A DNA stretch of 64,000 nucleotides from CAZVVT01 sp964630595 (GTDB taxonomy: Bacteria; Chlamydiota; Chlamydiia; Chlamydiales; VFKH01), in assembly GCA_964630595.1 (NCBI GenBank), contig CAZVVT010000001.1, positions 248,001-312,000 on the forward strand, read 5' to 3'. Position 1 is the stretch's first letter; every line of letters starts with the position of its first letter. The position numbers and the translations under genes were made by a program. The notes under the pieces were generated by a model. The model worked only from the letters and a program-made list of their open reading frames with translations, was not told where the DNA came from and did not search any database. Shown here piece after piece: positions 1-7,439 of this stretch.

Positions 1-334
1 CTACCGCTACGTTGTGCAATGCCCTTTTTGCCAGCATCTTGGAGTACTCGTTGCCTCCGCGGTCAAAATCGGGAATGACAATGGCGTTAAAGGCCCGCAT
101 AAGGGAATGGACAACGGGCAGCTCATACATTGTCTCCACCGCCAATGGGCGAGGATGAAACCGGGCTTCCAGAGCGTAGAGCAAAACGACAGGATCCAGC
201 GCTGAGGGATGGTTGGCCAAAAAGAGCAAACTCTTGTTGTGAGCAATCGCTTCCATCCCCTTCACGGTGATCTTATACCGCAAGGAAATGAAGGCGCCCC
301 CAATAGTGCGCAAAATACGCCTAAGGAATAGCAT
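1..334 (-). CDS. PlsC-type 1-acyl-glycerophosphate acyltransferase, N-terminal part (runs off the window)
   Basis: The reverse strand encodes an open frame from an ATG at 334 that is still open at base 1, so only about 111 N-terminal residues are seen. A hydrophobic, basic N-terminus is followed by NHPSALDP (H42, D47), the HX4D catalytic motif of the lysophospholipid acyltransferase family; a second block rich in F-N-A-I-V-P follows, as in PlsC proteins. The family transfers an acyl chain to lysophospholipid at the membrane. It is divergent to a glycerophosphodiester phosphodiesterase 41 nt away, which suggests a phospholipid-turnover locus. The exact substrate (lysophosphatidate or 2-acyl-GPE) cannot be told from this fragment. 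Confidence 0.8.
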   Translation of the reverse strand, partial: MLFLRRILRTIGGAFISLRYKITVKGMEAIAHNKSLLFLANHPSALDPVVLLYALEARFHPRPLAVETMYELPVVHSLMRAFNAIVIPDFDRGGNEYSKMLAKRALHNVAV

Positions 335-375
335 TTGTGTGCCAACAGTATAGGTTTGCTTTGAATTCCATCAAG

Positions 376-996
376 ATGATTGCCCATCGAGGCGCCAGCT
401 TTGAGGCCTTAGAAAACACAAGAGCTTCAGTATTAAAGGCTTTAGAGATCGGAGTGGACGGCATAGAAATCGATGTTCGCCTCACCAAAGACGGCCAAGT
501 AGTCCTCTTTCACAACAAGACAATCCAGGGTCGTCTGGTGGCTGAATTGACCTATCCCGAGCTGCTTCAAATGGATCCGCACATTCCCCTACTCAAAGAC
601 ATCCTTGCCATTGACCGCGGCTCTACCTTCCTCTTCGTTGAAATCAAGTGGAACGCACCCGATCTTCCCGCCCTCTGCGCTGCCGTCCAGAAAGAACTTC
701 AGGGTGTACGCAACATCCAAGTCGGCAGCTTTAGTCCAAAGGTCCTTTCGCTCATGACTGGTTTCCCGCGCTTTGCCATCGCTCACAAGAAGGCGGAATT
801 CGAGGCCTTTACAGAGCCTGTCGATGGCTGGGCGCTGCACCACTGTTGGGCAAACACCCCCGAGGCTGCCCACATCCTCGCCACCTCCACTCTCTACTAC
901 TGGACTGTTGACAAGCCCCTTCTTGCCCGCACGCTGCGCTGTCACGGTCTTGTCACGAACAAGCCGAGAGAGATGAAAGCAGCTCTTTGTAGGTAG
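376..996 (+). CDS. glycerophosphoryl diester phosphodiesterase (UgpQ-like)
   Basis: 206 residues starting MIAHRGAS. The GDPD signature is complete: H4-R5, E13 in the ENT motif, E31 and D33 in the EIDV segment, and H46, followed by EIK and a WTV strand near the C-terminus. The family hydrolyses deacylated phospholipids (glycerophosphodiesters) to glycerol-3-phosphate and an alcohol. No signal peptide, so probably cytoplasmic like UgpQ. In-frame starts exist upstream at 337 and 361, but the family begins at the strand carrying HRGA, so 376 was chosen. Its end overlaps the convergent nuclease-fold gene by 44 nt. Confidence 0.9.
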   Translation: MIAHRGASFEALENTRASVLKALEIGVDGIEIDVRLTKDGQVVLFHNKTIQGRLVAELTYPELLQMDPHIPLLKDILAIDRGSTFLFVEIKWNAPDLPALCAAVQKELQGVRNIQVGSFSPKVLSLMTGFPRFAIAHKKAEFEAFTEPVDGWALHHCWANTPEAAHILATSTLYYWTVDKPLLARTLRCHGLVTNKPREMKAALCR

Positions 997-1357
997 GAAT
1001 TCCCGAAGTAAACTCGAGCGTAGAAGCAGCCGCCATCAATGCACCTTCCCCATTGACTAAAGCCATAAAGGGCGCCTTAACAAAAGCATTATAGCCCATC
1101 AATTGGCGCTGCATCCCCTCAGTAAAAGGGGCCACTTTACATTCGATTAAGAGAAGAGGACGAGCTGCAGGACCGTAACAAAGAAGATCAACGCGCCGAT
1201 TGGGCACTTTCATGCCGGGCGCTAGACTTTGTAGCGTCTTCTCTACAACAATGAGATGCTTAGGGAAGCCCAGTTCCACCAACCGATCGAACCAGGCTTG
1301 CCGAACAATTTCTTCAGGCCTTTTTTCAGACAGGCTCGACAACTCCAAAATTCCCAT
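953..1357 (-). CDS. type I restriction HsdR N-terminal-like nuclease-fold protein
   Basis: 134 residues resembling the stand-alone 'type I restriction enzyme R protein N-terminus' family. R54-R55-V56-D57 followed by E72-C73-K74 fits a PD-(D/E)xK nuclease core (D...ExK). There is no helicase domain or methylase partner here, so a restriction role is not supported; the function of the solo proteins is not known to me. The start at 1357 lies 32 nt inside the 3' end of the upstream HPF gene; later TTG codons (about 1342, 1336) are alternatives. Co-transcription with hpf is likely. Confidence 0.7.
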   Translation of the reverse strand: MGILELSSLSEKRPEEIVRQAWFDRLVELGFPKHLIVVEKTLQSLAPGMKVPNRRVDLLCYGPAARPLLLIECKVAPFTEGMQRQLMGYNAFVKAPFMALVNGEGALMAAASTLEFTSGIPTYKELLSSLSACS

Positions 1358-1916
1358 CGGGTAGTCGATAAATGACCTTCACCTTCTGATCCTCTTCACC
1401 TTTAAAGATCATGAAGGGGTTCGAACTCAATTCCATTTTCATAATCGCCTCAGACAGCATCAGTGTCTTAAGCGGCTTCTTCTCTCTACGAATCACTTCG
1501 TGCAGTTGGAATCTCTTCGCATTTTCTGCGTCGATCTCCTCATTGAATTCATCCACTGGGTTTTTATATACGCTGACTTCCATTTGGCGCTCCTCATGGG
1601 TTTTTGCGTGATGTTGACGAATCCGCTCATGCCAACGCGACAGCAAGACTTTCAGCTTGCCTGTAGCAAGATCAATGGCTGCATACATATCATCTGCTTC
1701 GGCATGCACCTTGGCATCAAAACGCTCAAAATGAATGTCAATGTTCACTGTCTTCATAGCGCGCTGGCTGTCCAGCGTAACGTGAACATCTACGATGTGA
1801 TCGGTGAAGCGATCCATCTTGGCAATCTTCGTCGTCACATAGTCCCGAAGGGCATCTGTGATCGCCATGTGTCTGCAATGTACTTGAACGTTGAATGAGG
1901 GAGAGAGTGTCTTCAT
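1326..1916 (-). CDS. hpf: long-form ribosome hibernation promoting factor
   Basis: 196 residues from the ATG at 1916 (a longer frame begins at 1952 but lacks homology). The first ~100 residues form the S30AE/RaiA fold (VHCRHM start, basic helix after the H-F-E-R-F-D strand); an acidic linker is followed by a C-terminal domain ending in YRLPDGNFGVVEP, the dimerisation domain of long HPF. Long HPFs dimerise 70S ribosomes into inactive 100S particles. The gene lies just downstream of tRNA-Arg on the same strand and overlaps the HsdR_N-like gene, suggesting joint expression. Confidence 0.92.
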   Translation of the reverse strand: MKTLSPSFNVQVHCRHMAITDALRDYVTTKIAKMDRFTDHIVDVHVTLDSQRAMKTVNIDIHFERFDAKVHAEADDMYAAIDLATGKLKVLLSRWHERIRQHHAKTHEERQMEVSVYKNPVDEFNEEIDAENAKRFQLHEVIRREKKPLKTLMLSEAIMKMELSSNPFMIFKGEEDQKVKVIYRLPDGNFGVVEPV

Positions 1917-1947
1917 GCAAACAAATATTGCACGAGAGCCATTTATT

Positions 1948-2021
1948 TGCACCGAAGAGGACTTGAACCTCTAACCACCTGGTTCGAAGCCAGGTACTCT
2001 ATCCGATTGAGCTATCGGTGC
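1948..2021 (-). tRNA. tRNA-Arg(TCG)
   Basis: Reverse strand gives a full cloverleaf: acceptor GCACCGA/TCGGTGC, anticodon stem CCTGG/CCAGG around loop CTTCGAA (anticodon TCG), and a GGTTCAAGTC T-arm. Discriminator A at 1948; CCA is not encoded. Reads CGA codons. Confidence 0.96.
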
Positions 2022-2087
2022 GAAAACGGGCACCATTCTAGTGATCTTCCACCCACAAATGCAAGAGCTAGATAGAATACTGTCACG

Positions 2088-2729
2088 ATGTTAGAAACCG
2101 TTGTTGGCATTCCTCTGAAGAGCTCCCCTTTTCAAGAAAATAACCTTTTGGTCTCCATGCTCACTAAAGAGCATGGCCTCATCACTCTTTTTTTGAACTC
2201 GCCTAAACAGACGCTTCTGCCTTTTTCTACTGTGGAATGCGTGCTCTCCAAAGGCAAAAGTGACCTTTATTATGTGCGTGAAGCAAAGCTACTGCATCCC
2301 TCTCCACAAGCACCCACGTGGGAAGTGGCCACTGCTTGCACAACGATGAGAGAGCTGCTCTTATCGCTTCCCGAAGCCACACGTGATGCGCGCGTCTTTC
2401 TTCTCCTCGCAGCAATTGTGCAGCATCTGCACCTGGCCTCCAAGCCGCAGCTGCTTGCCACCGCTTTCTGCCTAAAAGTCATTGCCCATGAAGGGCTGAT
2501 CACAGACGAGCGAAAGTGCCCACAATGCAGCGGCGAGGGACTTCACTTTGCCGACGGAGAATTTAGCTGCAGCAAACATGCCGCACAGTGGGCCATTGCA
2601 TTCACAAAAGAGGAGGCGGAGTTGATGGATGTGATGTTGAATTCGCGCAATTTGGCAGAGATCGATTCACTCGCTGCCGAAGCGCCTTTACTGCTCAAAC
2701 TGCAGATGCTTGCGAAAGGGGGGACTTGA
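2088..2729 (+). CDS. recO: DNA repair protein RecO
   Basis: 213 residues. N-terminal OB-fold strand pattern (GIPLKSSPFQENNLL, then a K-E-H-G-L strand) followed by a helical region and the RecO zinc-binding cysteines C144-x2-C147 and C161 in the C-terminal half. RecO anneals SSB-coated DNA and loads RecA in the RecFOR pathway. The last codons, including the TGA at 2727, are antisense to the 3' end of tRNA-Leu. A -10-like TAGAAT lies 9 nt before the ATG and no Shine-Dalgarno sequence is visible. Confidence 0.9.
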   Translation: MLETVVGIPLKSSPFQENNLLVSMLTKEHGLITLFLNSPKQTLLPFSTVECVLSKGKSDLYYVREAKLLHPSPQAPTWEVATACTTMRELLLSLPEATRDARVFLLLAAIVQHLHLASKPQLLATAFCLKVIAHEGLITDERKCPQCSGEGLHFADGEFSCSKHAAQWAIAFTKEEAELMDVMLNSRNLAEIDSLAAEAPLLLKLQMLAKGGT

Positions 2730-2794
2730 ACCCCCACGAGATTTCTCTCACTACCACCTCAAAGTAGCGCGTATACCAATTCCGCCACTTCCGC
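2711..2794 (-). tRNA. tRNA-Leu(GAG)
   Basis: Reverse strand, class II tRNA with a long variable arm: acceptor GCGGAAG/CTTTCGC, anticodon stem CTACT/GGTAG enclosing TTGAGGT (anticodon GAG), T-arm GGGGGTTCAAGTCCCCC, discriminator A. CCA is not encoded. Its 3' 19 nt overlap the end of recO on the opposite strand. Confidence 0.95.
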
Positions 2795-2816
2795 ACAAAG
2801 AAGCAAAAATCCTATC

Positions 2817-3311
2817 ATGGTCGGCGCATATATGTACACCCCCATCATCGGCACTCTCGGCTATATTTTCGATCAGGGGCGTATCCTCATGGTCCACCGC
2901 AATAAGCGCGTAGGCGACACTCACTTCGGCAAATACAATGGCCTAGGCGGCAAGATGGAGCCCACCGAAGACGTCGTCTCCTGCATCCGCAGAGAGATCC
3001 TCGAAGAGGCGGGCGTCACGATCGAAGCGATGACGCTGCGCGGCACGGTCAATTGGACTGGCTTCGGCCCTCAGGGGCAGGATTGGCTGGGCTTTATCTT
3101 CCTCATCACGCGCATCAGCGGCAGCACCTTCACCGAAAACGCGGAGGGCACATTAGAATGGATCCCTCTCGCACAAATTCCCTCTCTACCGATGTGGGAG
3201 GGCGACCGCCACTTTCTTCCTCTGCTCTTTGACAGCGATCCAAGAGCCTTCCACGGGCTGATGCCCTACAAAAATGGCCAACCCCAGAGCTGGAGCTACA
3301 CGCGCCTATGA
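2817..3311 (+). CDS. Nudix hydrolase, MutT/8-oxo-dGTP diphosphatase-like
   Basis: 164 residues with a perfect Nudix box: G44-G45, E51, then REILEEAG (R59, E60, E63, E64). The flanks (TLGYIF..GRILMVHRNK before, and LEWIPLAQIP..MWEGDRHFLPLLF after) match the MutT/MTH1-like group that sanitises oxidised nucleotides. Cytoplasmic; no signal peptide. Start could also be the ATG at 2832. It overlaps the downstream permease by 4 nt (ATGA), implying translational coupling. Confidence 0.9.
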   Translation: MVGAYMYTPIIGTLGYIFDQGRILMVHRNKRVGDTHFGKYNGLGGKMEPTEDVVSCIRREILEEAGVTIEAMTLRGTVNWTGFGPQGQDWLGFIFLITRISGSTFTENAEGTLEWIPLAQIPSLPMWEGDRHFLPLLFDSDPRAFHGLMPYKNGQPQSWSYTRL

Positions 3312-4456
3312 ACAAATTTTTGACTGCCGTTTTCTTCATCACGGGCAGCTGCATCGGCGCCGGCATGCTGGGCATGCCCCTCATTTCCTTTGACGTCGGC
3401 TTTCCCCTGACCGTAGCGCTCTTTTTCGTCGCCTTCGGCTACATGATCTGCACCGCCCTTCTTCTCACCGAGGTCTCCTACCACTTTGATGCAAAGGTCA
3501 GCTTCGTCATGATGATCGAACGGCTGCTGGGCAAAAAAGCGCGCACCTTCTGCTCAATCTTCTTCTTCTTCCTGATGTACGCCGTGCTCACCGCCTACAC
3601 CATCGGCGCCGCGGCTTCTGTAGATGACTTTCTCTCTCCTTGGCTGACCCAAAAGCAATCGATGTTTGCCATGACCGCCCTCTTCGGCCTCGCTCTCTTT
3701 GTAGGAACGCATGCACTCGACCTCCTCAACCGCCTCCTGCTCGTCATTCTCGGCGCCTCCTATTTCGCCCTCGTCCTGGCCGGTCTGCCCCATGTGGAAC
3801 TGCGTAATCTGGCCCATGTGAACCTCCACAGCTCGCTCTTCACTCTGCCCATCCTGATCTTCGCTTTCACCTACCACAACCTCATCCCCTCCCTGCGCAA
3901 CCTCCTCTCCTCTCAAAAAGCGATTCGCAACGCCGTCATTGCCGGAGCCCTCATCCCTCTCTTTGTCTACCTGCTCTGGGAGTACCTCCTCCTGGGCATC
4001 CTTCCTCAGTCTCAGGCCAGTGAAATCCGCGCGCTCATCGCCCAAGGAACGCTGATTGGCGACATCTTGCGCACCATCACCGCTTCCTCCTGGATCGTCA
4101 TCCCCGTGCAGATCTTCACCTTCTGCGCCATCGCCACCTCCTACATCGCCAACTCCCTGAGCATGGTCGACCTCTTCAAAAACCACTTCCGTTACCACCG
4201 CGTGATCCTTGTGCTGGCCGTCGTCATCCCACCCCTCCTCATCGCCTACTCCTACCCAGACATCTTCCTCTCCGCCCTCTCCGCCGCAGGTGCCTACGGC
4301 ATCATCGTTCTCTTTGGACTCGTTCCCATCGCTATGGCGTGGAAGCTGCGCCAACGACATCCCGAAAATCGACGCCTTCTTCCCGGTGGCAAGCTGATAC
4401 TTGCTCTTTTAATTCTCTTTTCTCTCACTGTAATTACGGTGGAAATAATCCGATGA
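3308..4456 (+). CDS. tyrP: aromatic amino acid / tyrosine permease (TyrP/HAAAP family)
   Basis: 382 residues, about 11 membrane segments. The N-terminus (FFITGSCIGAGMLGMPL) carries the G-x-I-G-A-G-M-L-x-P unwound-helix motif of the HAAAP/APC family, and the whole protein has the length and layout of the TyrP permeases known from Chlamydia. It would import tyrosine or tryptophan with H+ or Na+. ATGA overlap with the Nudix gene indicates a two-gene operon. The exact amino acid is inference. Confidence 0.88.
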   Translation: MNKFLTAVFFITGSCIGAGMLGMPLISFDVGFPLTVALFFVAFGYMICTALLLTEVSYHFDAKVSFVMMIERLLGKKARTFCSIFFFFLMYAVLTAYTIGAAASVDDFLSPWLTQKQSMFAMTALFGLALFVGTHALDLLNRLLLVILGASYFALVLAGLPHVELRNLAHVNLHSSLFTLPILIFAFTYHNLIPSLRNLLSSQKAIRNAVIAGALIPLFVYLLWEYLLLGILPQSQASEIRALIAQGTLIGDILRTITASSWIVIPVQIFTFCAIATSYIANSLSMVDLFKNHFRYHRVILVLAVVIPPLLIAYSYPDIFLSALSAAGAYGIIVLFGLVPIAMAWKLRQRHPENRRLLPGGKLILALLILFSLTVITVEIIR

Positions 4457-4463
4457 TTAATGC

Positions 4464-4490
4464 TATAATAACTCCCTAACGGGAGGTATT
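4464..4490 (+). promoter_or_regulatory. promoter -10 and strong RBS of the EEP fusion gene
   Basis: A consensus TATAAT at 4464-4469 is followed by GGGAGG at 4481-4486, four nucleotides before the ATG at 4491. No convincing -35 is seen 16-18 nt upstream. This gene has one of the best ribosome binding sites in the window. Confidence 0.55.
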
Positions 4491-5987
4491 ATGACAAATA
4501 CGAACCTGCTCTTCGAAAGAATCGAGCCTCCTCGCACAACCGCCGAAACAAGCCCCGCCTCCACCTACCTACTCACCTCTAAAGGGCTAAAGACCAATGC
4601 TTTACTAGTAACTCAGACAGCCCTTGCGATCCTTTCGCAAGTCCCTATTATTAAGCCGGTTACGACCATTATCAAGAGTGTTGTTGCGCTCGGCTCTTCC
4701 CTCTACTCCAGTTACGCTAACCGCACACGCACCATCGATCTCGCGCTCTCCATTGCCGCCGTCGGTCTTACTGCTTTAGGTCTTGCTGCCGTGATCACAG
4801 CGGCCCCGGCCGTGCTCATCGCTGCAACGCTATACGAAGCCGCTCTACAGTTCACCACTGCAGCACAGCTTCTCCACAAAAAAGACTATAAAGGTGCAGC
4901 CATCGCCCTCAGCTTCGCCCTTGCCGCAACGCTCTCTGCCGCCGCTATGCTCTCGGGGTGCTTTCCCGTCACCATCGCCGCTACAGCACTGGGACTCGCT
5001 GTGACTCTCGGTGTTGCCGCTAAAGCGATTGCCGAGAAAAAGCCTCTCCAAGCCGCCTGCTACCTCGCTATGAGCGGATGCCAGGCCTATACGCTGGCTA
5101 CCCAAGTCACTCAATACCGAAGTTTTGTTGCACGACGTGCTGAGCAAATCGAGCTCAAGCGTAAATGGGAGCAATTGCTGCGAGAACTCGAAACACGTAA
5201 AAAAACTCTCGACGGTCATCAAGAGCATTGGCAGTTCCGCTCCGACCACCTTCCTGTCGGCTTTGTCTACAAAGACCACAAGATCATCTCTTGGAACGTC
5301 TGCAACAGCAACTCCCTCGACTGGCTCAAAGGAATGGGGCTCGACAAGTCGCTGATCGCCCAAGAAAACATTGTGATTGGAAGTGATGGATTGACCGTTC
5401 GCGATCACATGATTGCCAAAGAGGTGGTCTCTATGCTTGCAGCAGGAGCGGATGTCGTAGCGCTACAAGAATGCGGCTGGGCTTTCGTCGATGACCTCAA
5501 AAAACTCCTTCCTGAGAATATCCAACTCGCTATCACCACACACGATCGCAAGCGCTATGACGATATGAACGTGACGCTTTTCGACTCTACCAAGCTCCAC
5601 CTCAAAGAAACCTCTTCTCCAGAAATCTTCTCTTCTTCTCCAGGCCGCCTAGTCCTGCGCACTGCCTTTGATGAGTTTTCCCTCGTCAATGTCCACGTCC
5701 CCGGAAACCCTAAAGCTCCCGGCATCGACAACCTCTCCCGTTTCATGGCAACACACGACGATAACATCGCCATCGGCGACATGAACTTCGGTCCTTGGGA
5801 AGCAAGTCAACCTCTGCAAGGCAGTCGCCTTTGGCCCATTGCTGCCTACCCCACTCATGGCGGCGAGCCTCAACACCCCCGAGACACTACTGTGCTCGAC
5901 TGGGCCATGTCTGACGTTCCCTTACGAGCTCTTACCCCTGACGAAGTCCTACCCGGTCTCTCCGAAACGGTGCGACTTCTTGCCTAA
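4491..5987 (+). CDS. bilobed hydrophobic domain fused to endonuclease/exonuclease/phosphatase (EEP)-fold domain; effector candidate
   Basis: 498 residues. Residues ~35-115 and ~135-205 form paired hydrophobic lobes without a signal peptide, the layout typical of chlamydial inclusion-membrane proteins. A charged stretch (212-245) leads to an EEP-fold domain: SWNV (N269), ALQEC (E327), NVHVPG (N400, H402), GDMN (D430, N432) and LDW (D470). The terminal SDH motif of active enzymes is replaced by L-S-E-T near residue 490, so the catalytic histidine seems lost. Known EEP members are DNases, phosphodiesterases or sphingomyelinases. A type III-secreted membrane-anchored role is inference; the domain assignment is by motif only. 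Confidence 0.65.
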   Translation: MTNTNLLFERIEPPRTTAETSPASTYLLTSKGLKTNALLVTQTALAILSQVPIIKPVTTIIKSVVALGSSLYSSYANRTRTIDLALSIAAVGLTALGLAAVITAAPAVLIAATLYEAALQFTTAAQLLHKKDYKGAAIALSFALAATLSAAAMLSGCFPVTIAATALGLAVTLGVAAKAIAEKKPLQAACYLAMSGCQAYTLATQVTQYRSFVARRAEQIELKRKWEQLLRELETRKKTLDGHQEHWQFRSDHLPVGFVYKDHKIISWNVCNSNSLDWLKGMGLDKSLIAQENIVIGSDGLTVRDHMIAKEVVSMLAAGADVVALQECGWAFVDDLKKLLPENIQLAITTHDRKRYDDMNVTLFDSTKLHLKETSSPEIFSSSPGRLVLRTAFDEFSLVNVHVPGNPKAPGIDNLSRFMATHDDNIAIGDMNFGPWEASQPLQGSRLWPIAAYPTHGGEPQHPRDTTVLDWAMSDVPLRALTPDEVLPGLSETVRLLA

Positions 5988-6012
5988 AGCCGGATTTCGA
6001 TAGTGCTCAACA

Positions 6013-6033
6013 TGTAATGCTCGAAACATTACA
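6013..6033. repeat. short inverted repeat
   Basis: TGTAATG and CATTACA separated by seven bases, starting 26 nt after the stop of the EEP fusion gene. The tail is not T-rich, so terminator function is weakly supported. It begins a run of four palindromic elements in the gap 5988-6392. Confidence 0.5.
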
Positions 6034-6041
6034 AACCTAAG

Positions 6042-6057
6042 AAAGAGGATCCTCTTT
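6042..6057. repeat. perfect 16-bp palindrome
   Basis: AAAGAGGATCCTCTTT, with no loop. Lies between the small hairpin and the cloverleaf element in the non-coding gap. Function unknown. Confidence 0.5.
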
Positions 6058-6062
6058 GACTC

Positions 6063-6143
6063 AAGGGGCGCTGCTGGCAAACGAAGTTTGCCACCTGCCA
6101 AAGGCAGGAACTGCCTGCGAATGCAGGCAGTTGCAGCGCCCTT
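6063..6143. repeat. four-way-junction (cloverleaf) palindromic element
   Basis: Four stems tile this stretch. The outer stem pairs 6063-6074 with 6133-6143 (one bulged G). Inside it three hairpins abut one another with no unpaired bases: 6075-6082/6086-6093 (8 bp, GAA loop), 6094-6099/6103-6108 (6 bp, AAA loop) and 6109-6118/6123-6132 (10 bp, 4-nt loop). It is not a tRNA: there is no anticodon or T-loop consensus. It could be a mobile palindromic repeat, a structured RNA, or a protein-binding cruciform. I do not recognise the family. Confidence 0.75.
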
Positions 6144-6163
6144 TAGCCTCATCTTGCTTGATA

Positions 6164-6245
6164 TTCTCCGTGTGCTCTGTGATCTCTGTGGTTATTTTTT
6201 TACATGATTTTTTTAAACCACAGAGATCACAGAGCTCACAGAGAA
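6164..6245. repeat. long CACAGAG-type inverted repeat
   Basis: Left arm CTCTGTGATCTCTGTGGTT (6175-6193) is the exact reverse complement of 6216-6234, and pairing continues outward to about 6164/6245 with two mismatches. The loop is A/T-rich. From memory, similar CTCTGTG/CACAGAG palindromes occur as dispersed repeats in unrelated bacterial genomes. It lies 20 nt after the cloverleaf element. Confidence 0.7.
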
Positions 6246-6351
6246 AAAGAAGCTGATGCTCTTACTGCAAAAGTCAAGGGAGCTCATCATGTCTTTGGAT
6301 ATGCTCCAAATGAGCTTAGCATTACATGTTTTGCGCTACCCGAATTTCCCC

Positions 6352-6381
6352 TTGTCATTCGACCAAAGCATCCGTTATAAA
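6352..6381 (+). promoter_or_regulatory. sigma-70-like promoter of the SAHH-like gene
   Basis: TTGTCA at 6352-6357, an 18-nt spacer, and TATAAA at 6376-6381. The expected transcription start (about 6388-6390) is only a few bases before the ATG at 6393 and no Shine-Dalgarno sequence is present, so the mRNA may be leaderless. The flanks around both boxes resemble the tRNA-Thr promoter at 7422-7451. Confidence 0.6.
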
Positions 6382-6392
6382 TTTTTGGTTTA

Positions 6393-7439
6393 ATGAAACG
6401 TTTTCCCGAAGGATGGGCCTCCCATCCCCCATCTCAAGTACCCTTCTTACTTCGCCAGTGGGATGACTTTGCACAAAGAGCCCCCCTCTCCGGCGTGCGC
6501 ATTTTGCATAACACCCCTCTTTCGTTAGAGACGCTCATCAAACTCGATGTTCTTATCGCCTCTGGTGCTGAAGTTGCCGTTGTCGCCAACCAGACGATTC
6601 ATCCTGCAACGGAAGCCATTGCAGTCAAAGCCATCCGCCGCGAGGGCCTGCCTTTTTTTGCTTCTGCGCGCGAGGTTTCGGGCACTTGGGACATTGCTCT
6701 GGACTGCAGCGGTAAACTTGCCGATGTGCCGGTAACGCGAGGGTTTGTCGAGCTCACGGGCTCAGGGACGCATCTATGGCAAAAACGCACGCCCGTCAAA
6801 CCCGTAGTTTCTGTGGACTTGTCGCCCATTAAAACATTGGAAACCAGCCTAGGCACTGCCGATGGCGCTCTGCGCGCACTGGCGCTGCACACACCGTTGA
6901 AAGAGCGCTCCGTCATCATCTTTGGCTTTGGCAAGGTAGGCAAAGGCCTGGCAAAAGTGCTGCACAATGCTGGTGCCAAAGTAACAGTTGTTGACGCCAA
7001 TCCGATCAGCTACGCCTCTTCGCCCTATCCCGCGTTTTCCATGAACGATTCCCGACTCTCTCCCATCATTGCCGGCGCGGACATTGCCCTTACTGCAACA
7101 GGCGTTAAGGACGCGATATCAGCCTCTTTTTCTCCCTCCCTCTTCAGAGGGAAAATCCTCGCCAACCTCGGCGCTGAAGACGAATGGGGCCCCGCTTTTT
7201 CTTCCGAGGAAGTTCTGAATGGCAAAGAAGCGCTCAATTTTTCCCTCCCCGACCCCACTCCCATGCGCTACCTCGACCCCTCTTTCTTTGCCCATAATCA
7301 GGCGGCCCTCTGGCTTTCCAATCTGTCCCCTGGCCTGCACGCCCCCTCCCCTCTTTTCGACGCCGAAGTTCTCTCTACCTGGACAAAACTCTTTAATGAG
7401 CCCCTCCCAGTCGATTTTCCCTTGTCATTAGGTCTCTGA
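6393..7439 (+). CDS. divergent S-adenosylhomocysteine hydrolase-like NAD-binding protein
   Basis: 348 residues, much shorter than SAH hydrolases (about 430-490). A Rossmann motif GFGKVGKG (178-185) followed by A-K-V-T-V-V-D matches the AdoHcyase NAD domain (GYGDVGKG), and the segments before it align in order with AdoHcyase: D104-C-S-G, E120 in VELTG, and K147 in SPIKTLE. The substrate-domain aspartate that follows the catalytic lysine and several histidines are missing. It may be an inactive relative or act on another substrate. Probably leaderless (see promoter). The tRNA-Thr promoter sits in its last codons. Confidence 0.6.
   Translation: MKRFPEGWASHPPSQVPFLLRQWDDFAQRAPLSGVRILHNTPLSLETLIKLDVLIASGAEVAVVANQTIHPATEAIAVKAIRREGLPFFASAREVSGTWDIALDCSGKLADVPVTRGFVELTGSGTHLWQKRTPVKPVVSVDLSPIKTLETSLGTADGALRALALHTPLKERSVIIFGFGKVGKGLAKVLHNAGAKVTVVDANPISYASSPYPAFSMNDSRLSPIIAGADIALTATGVKDAISASFSPSLFRGKILANLGAEDEWGPAFSSEEVLNGKEALNFSLPDPTPMRYLDPSFFAHNQAALWLSNLSPGLHAPSPLFDAEVLSTWTKLFNEPLPVDFPLSLGL

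Noticed and set aside
3554..4360. 268-residue reverse frame, very acidic
   Set aside because: It mirrors the tyrP gene; composition (E/D/G-rich) is what antisense of hydrophobic codons gives.
6063..6143. Considered as a tRNA because of the cloverleaf fold
   Set aside because: Arms do not match D/anticodon/T geometry, loops are 3-4 nt, and there is no T-loop or CCA; all junctions lack unpaired bases.
6056..6256. 66-residue frame across the palindromes
   Set aside because: Built from the inverted repeats; the DNA structure explains the sequence.
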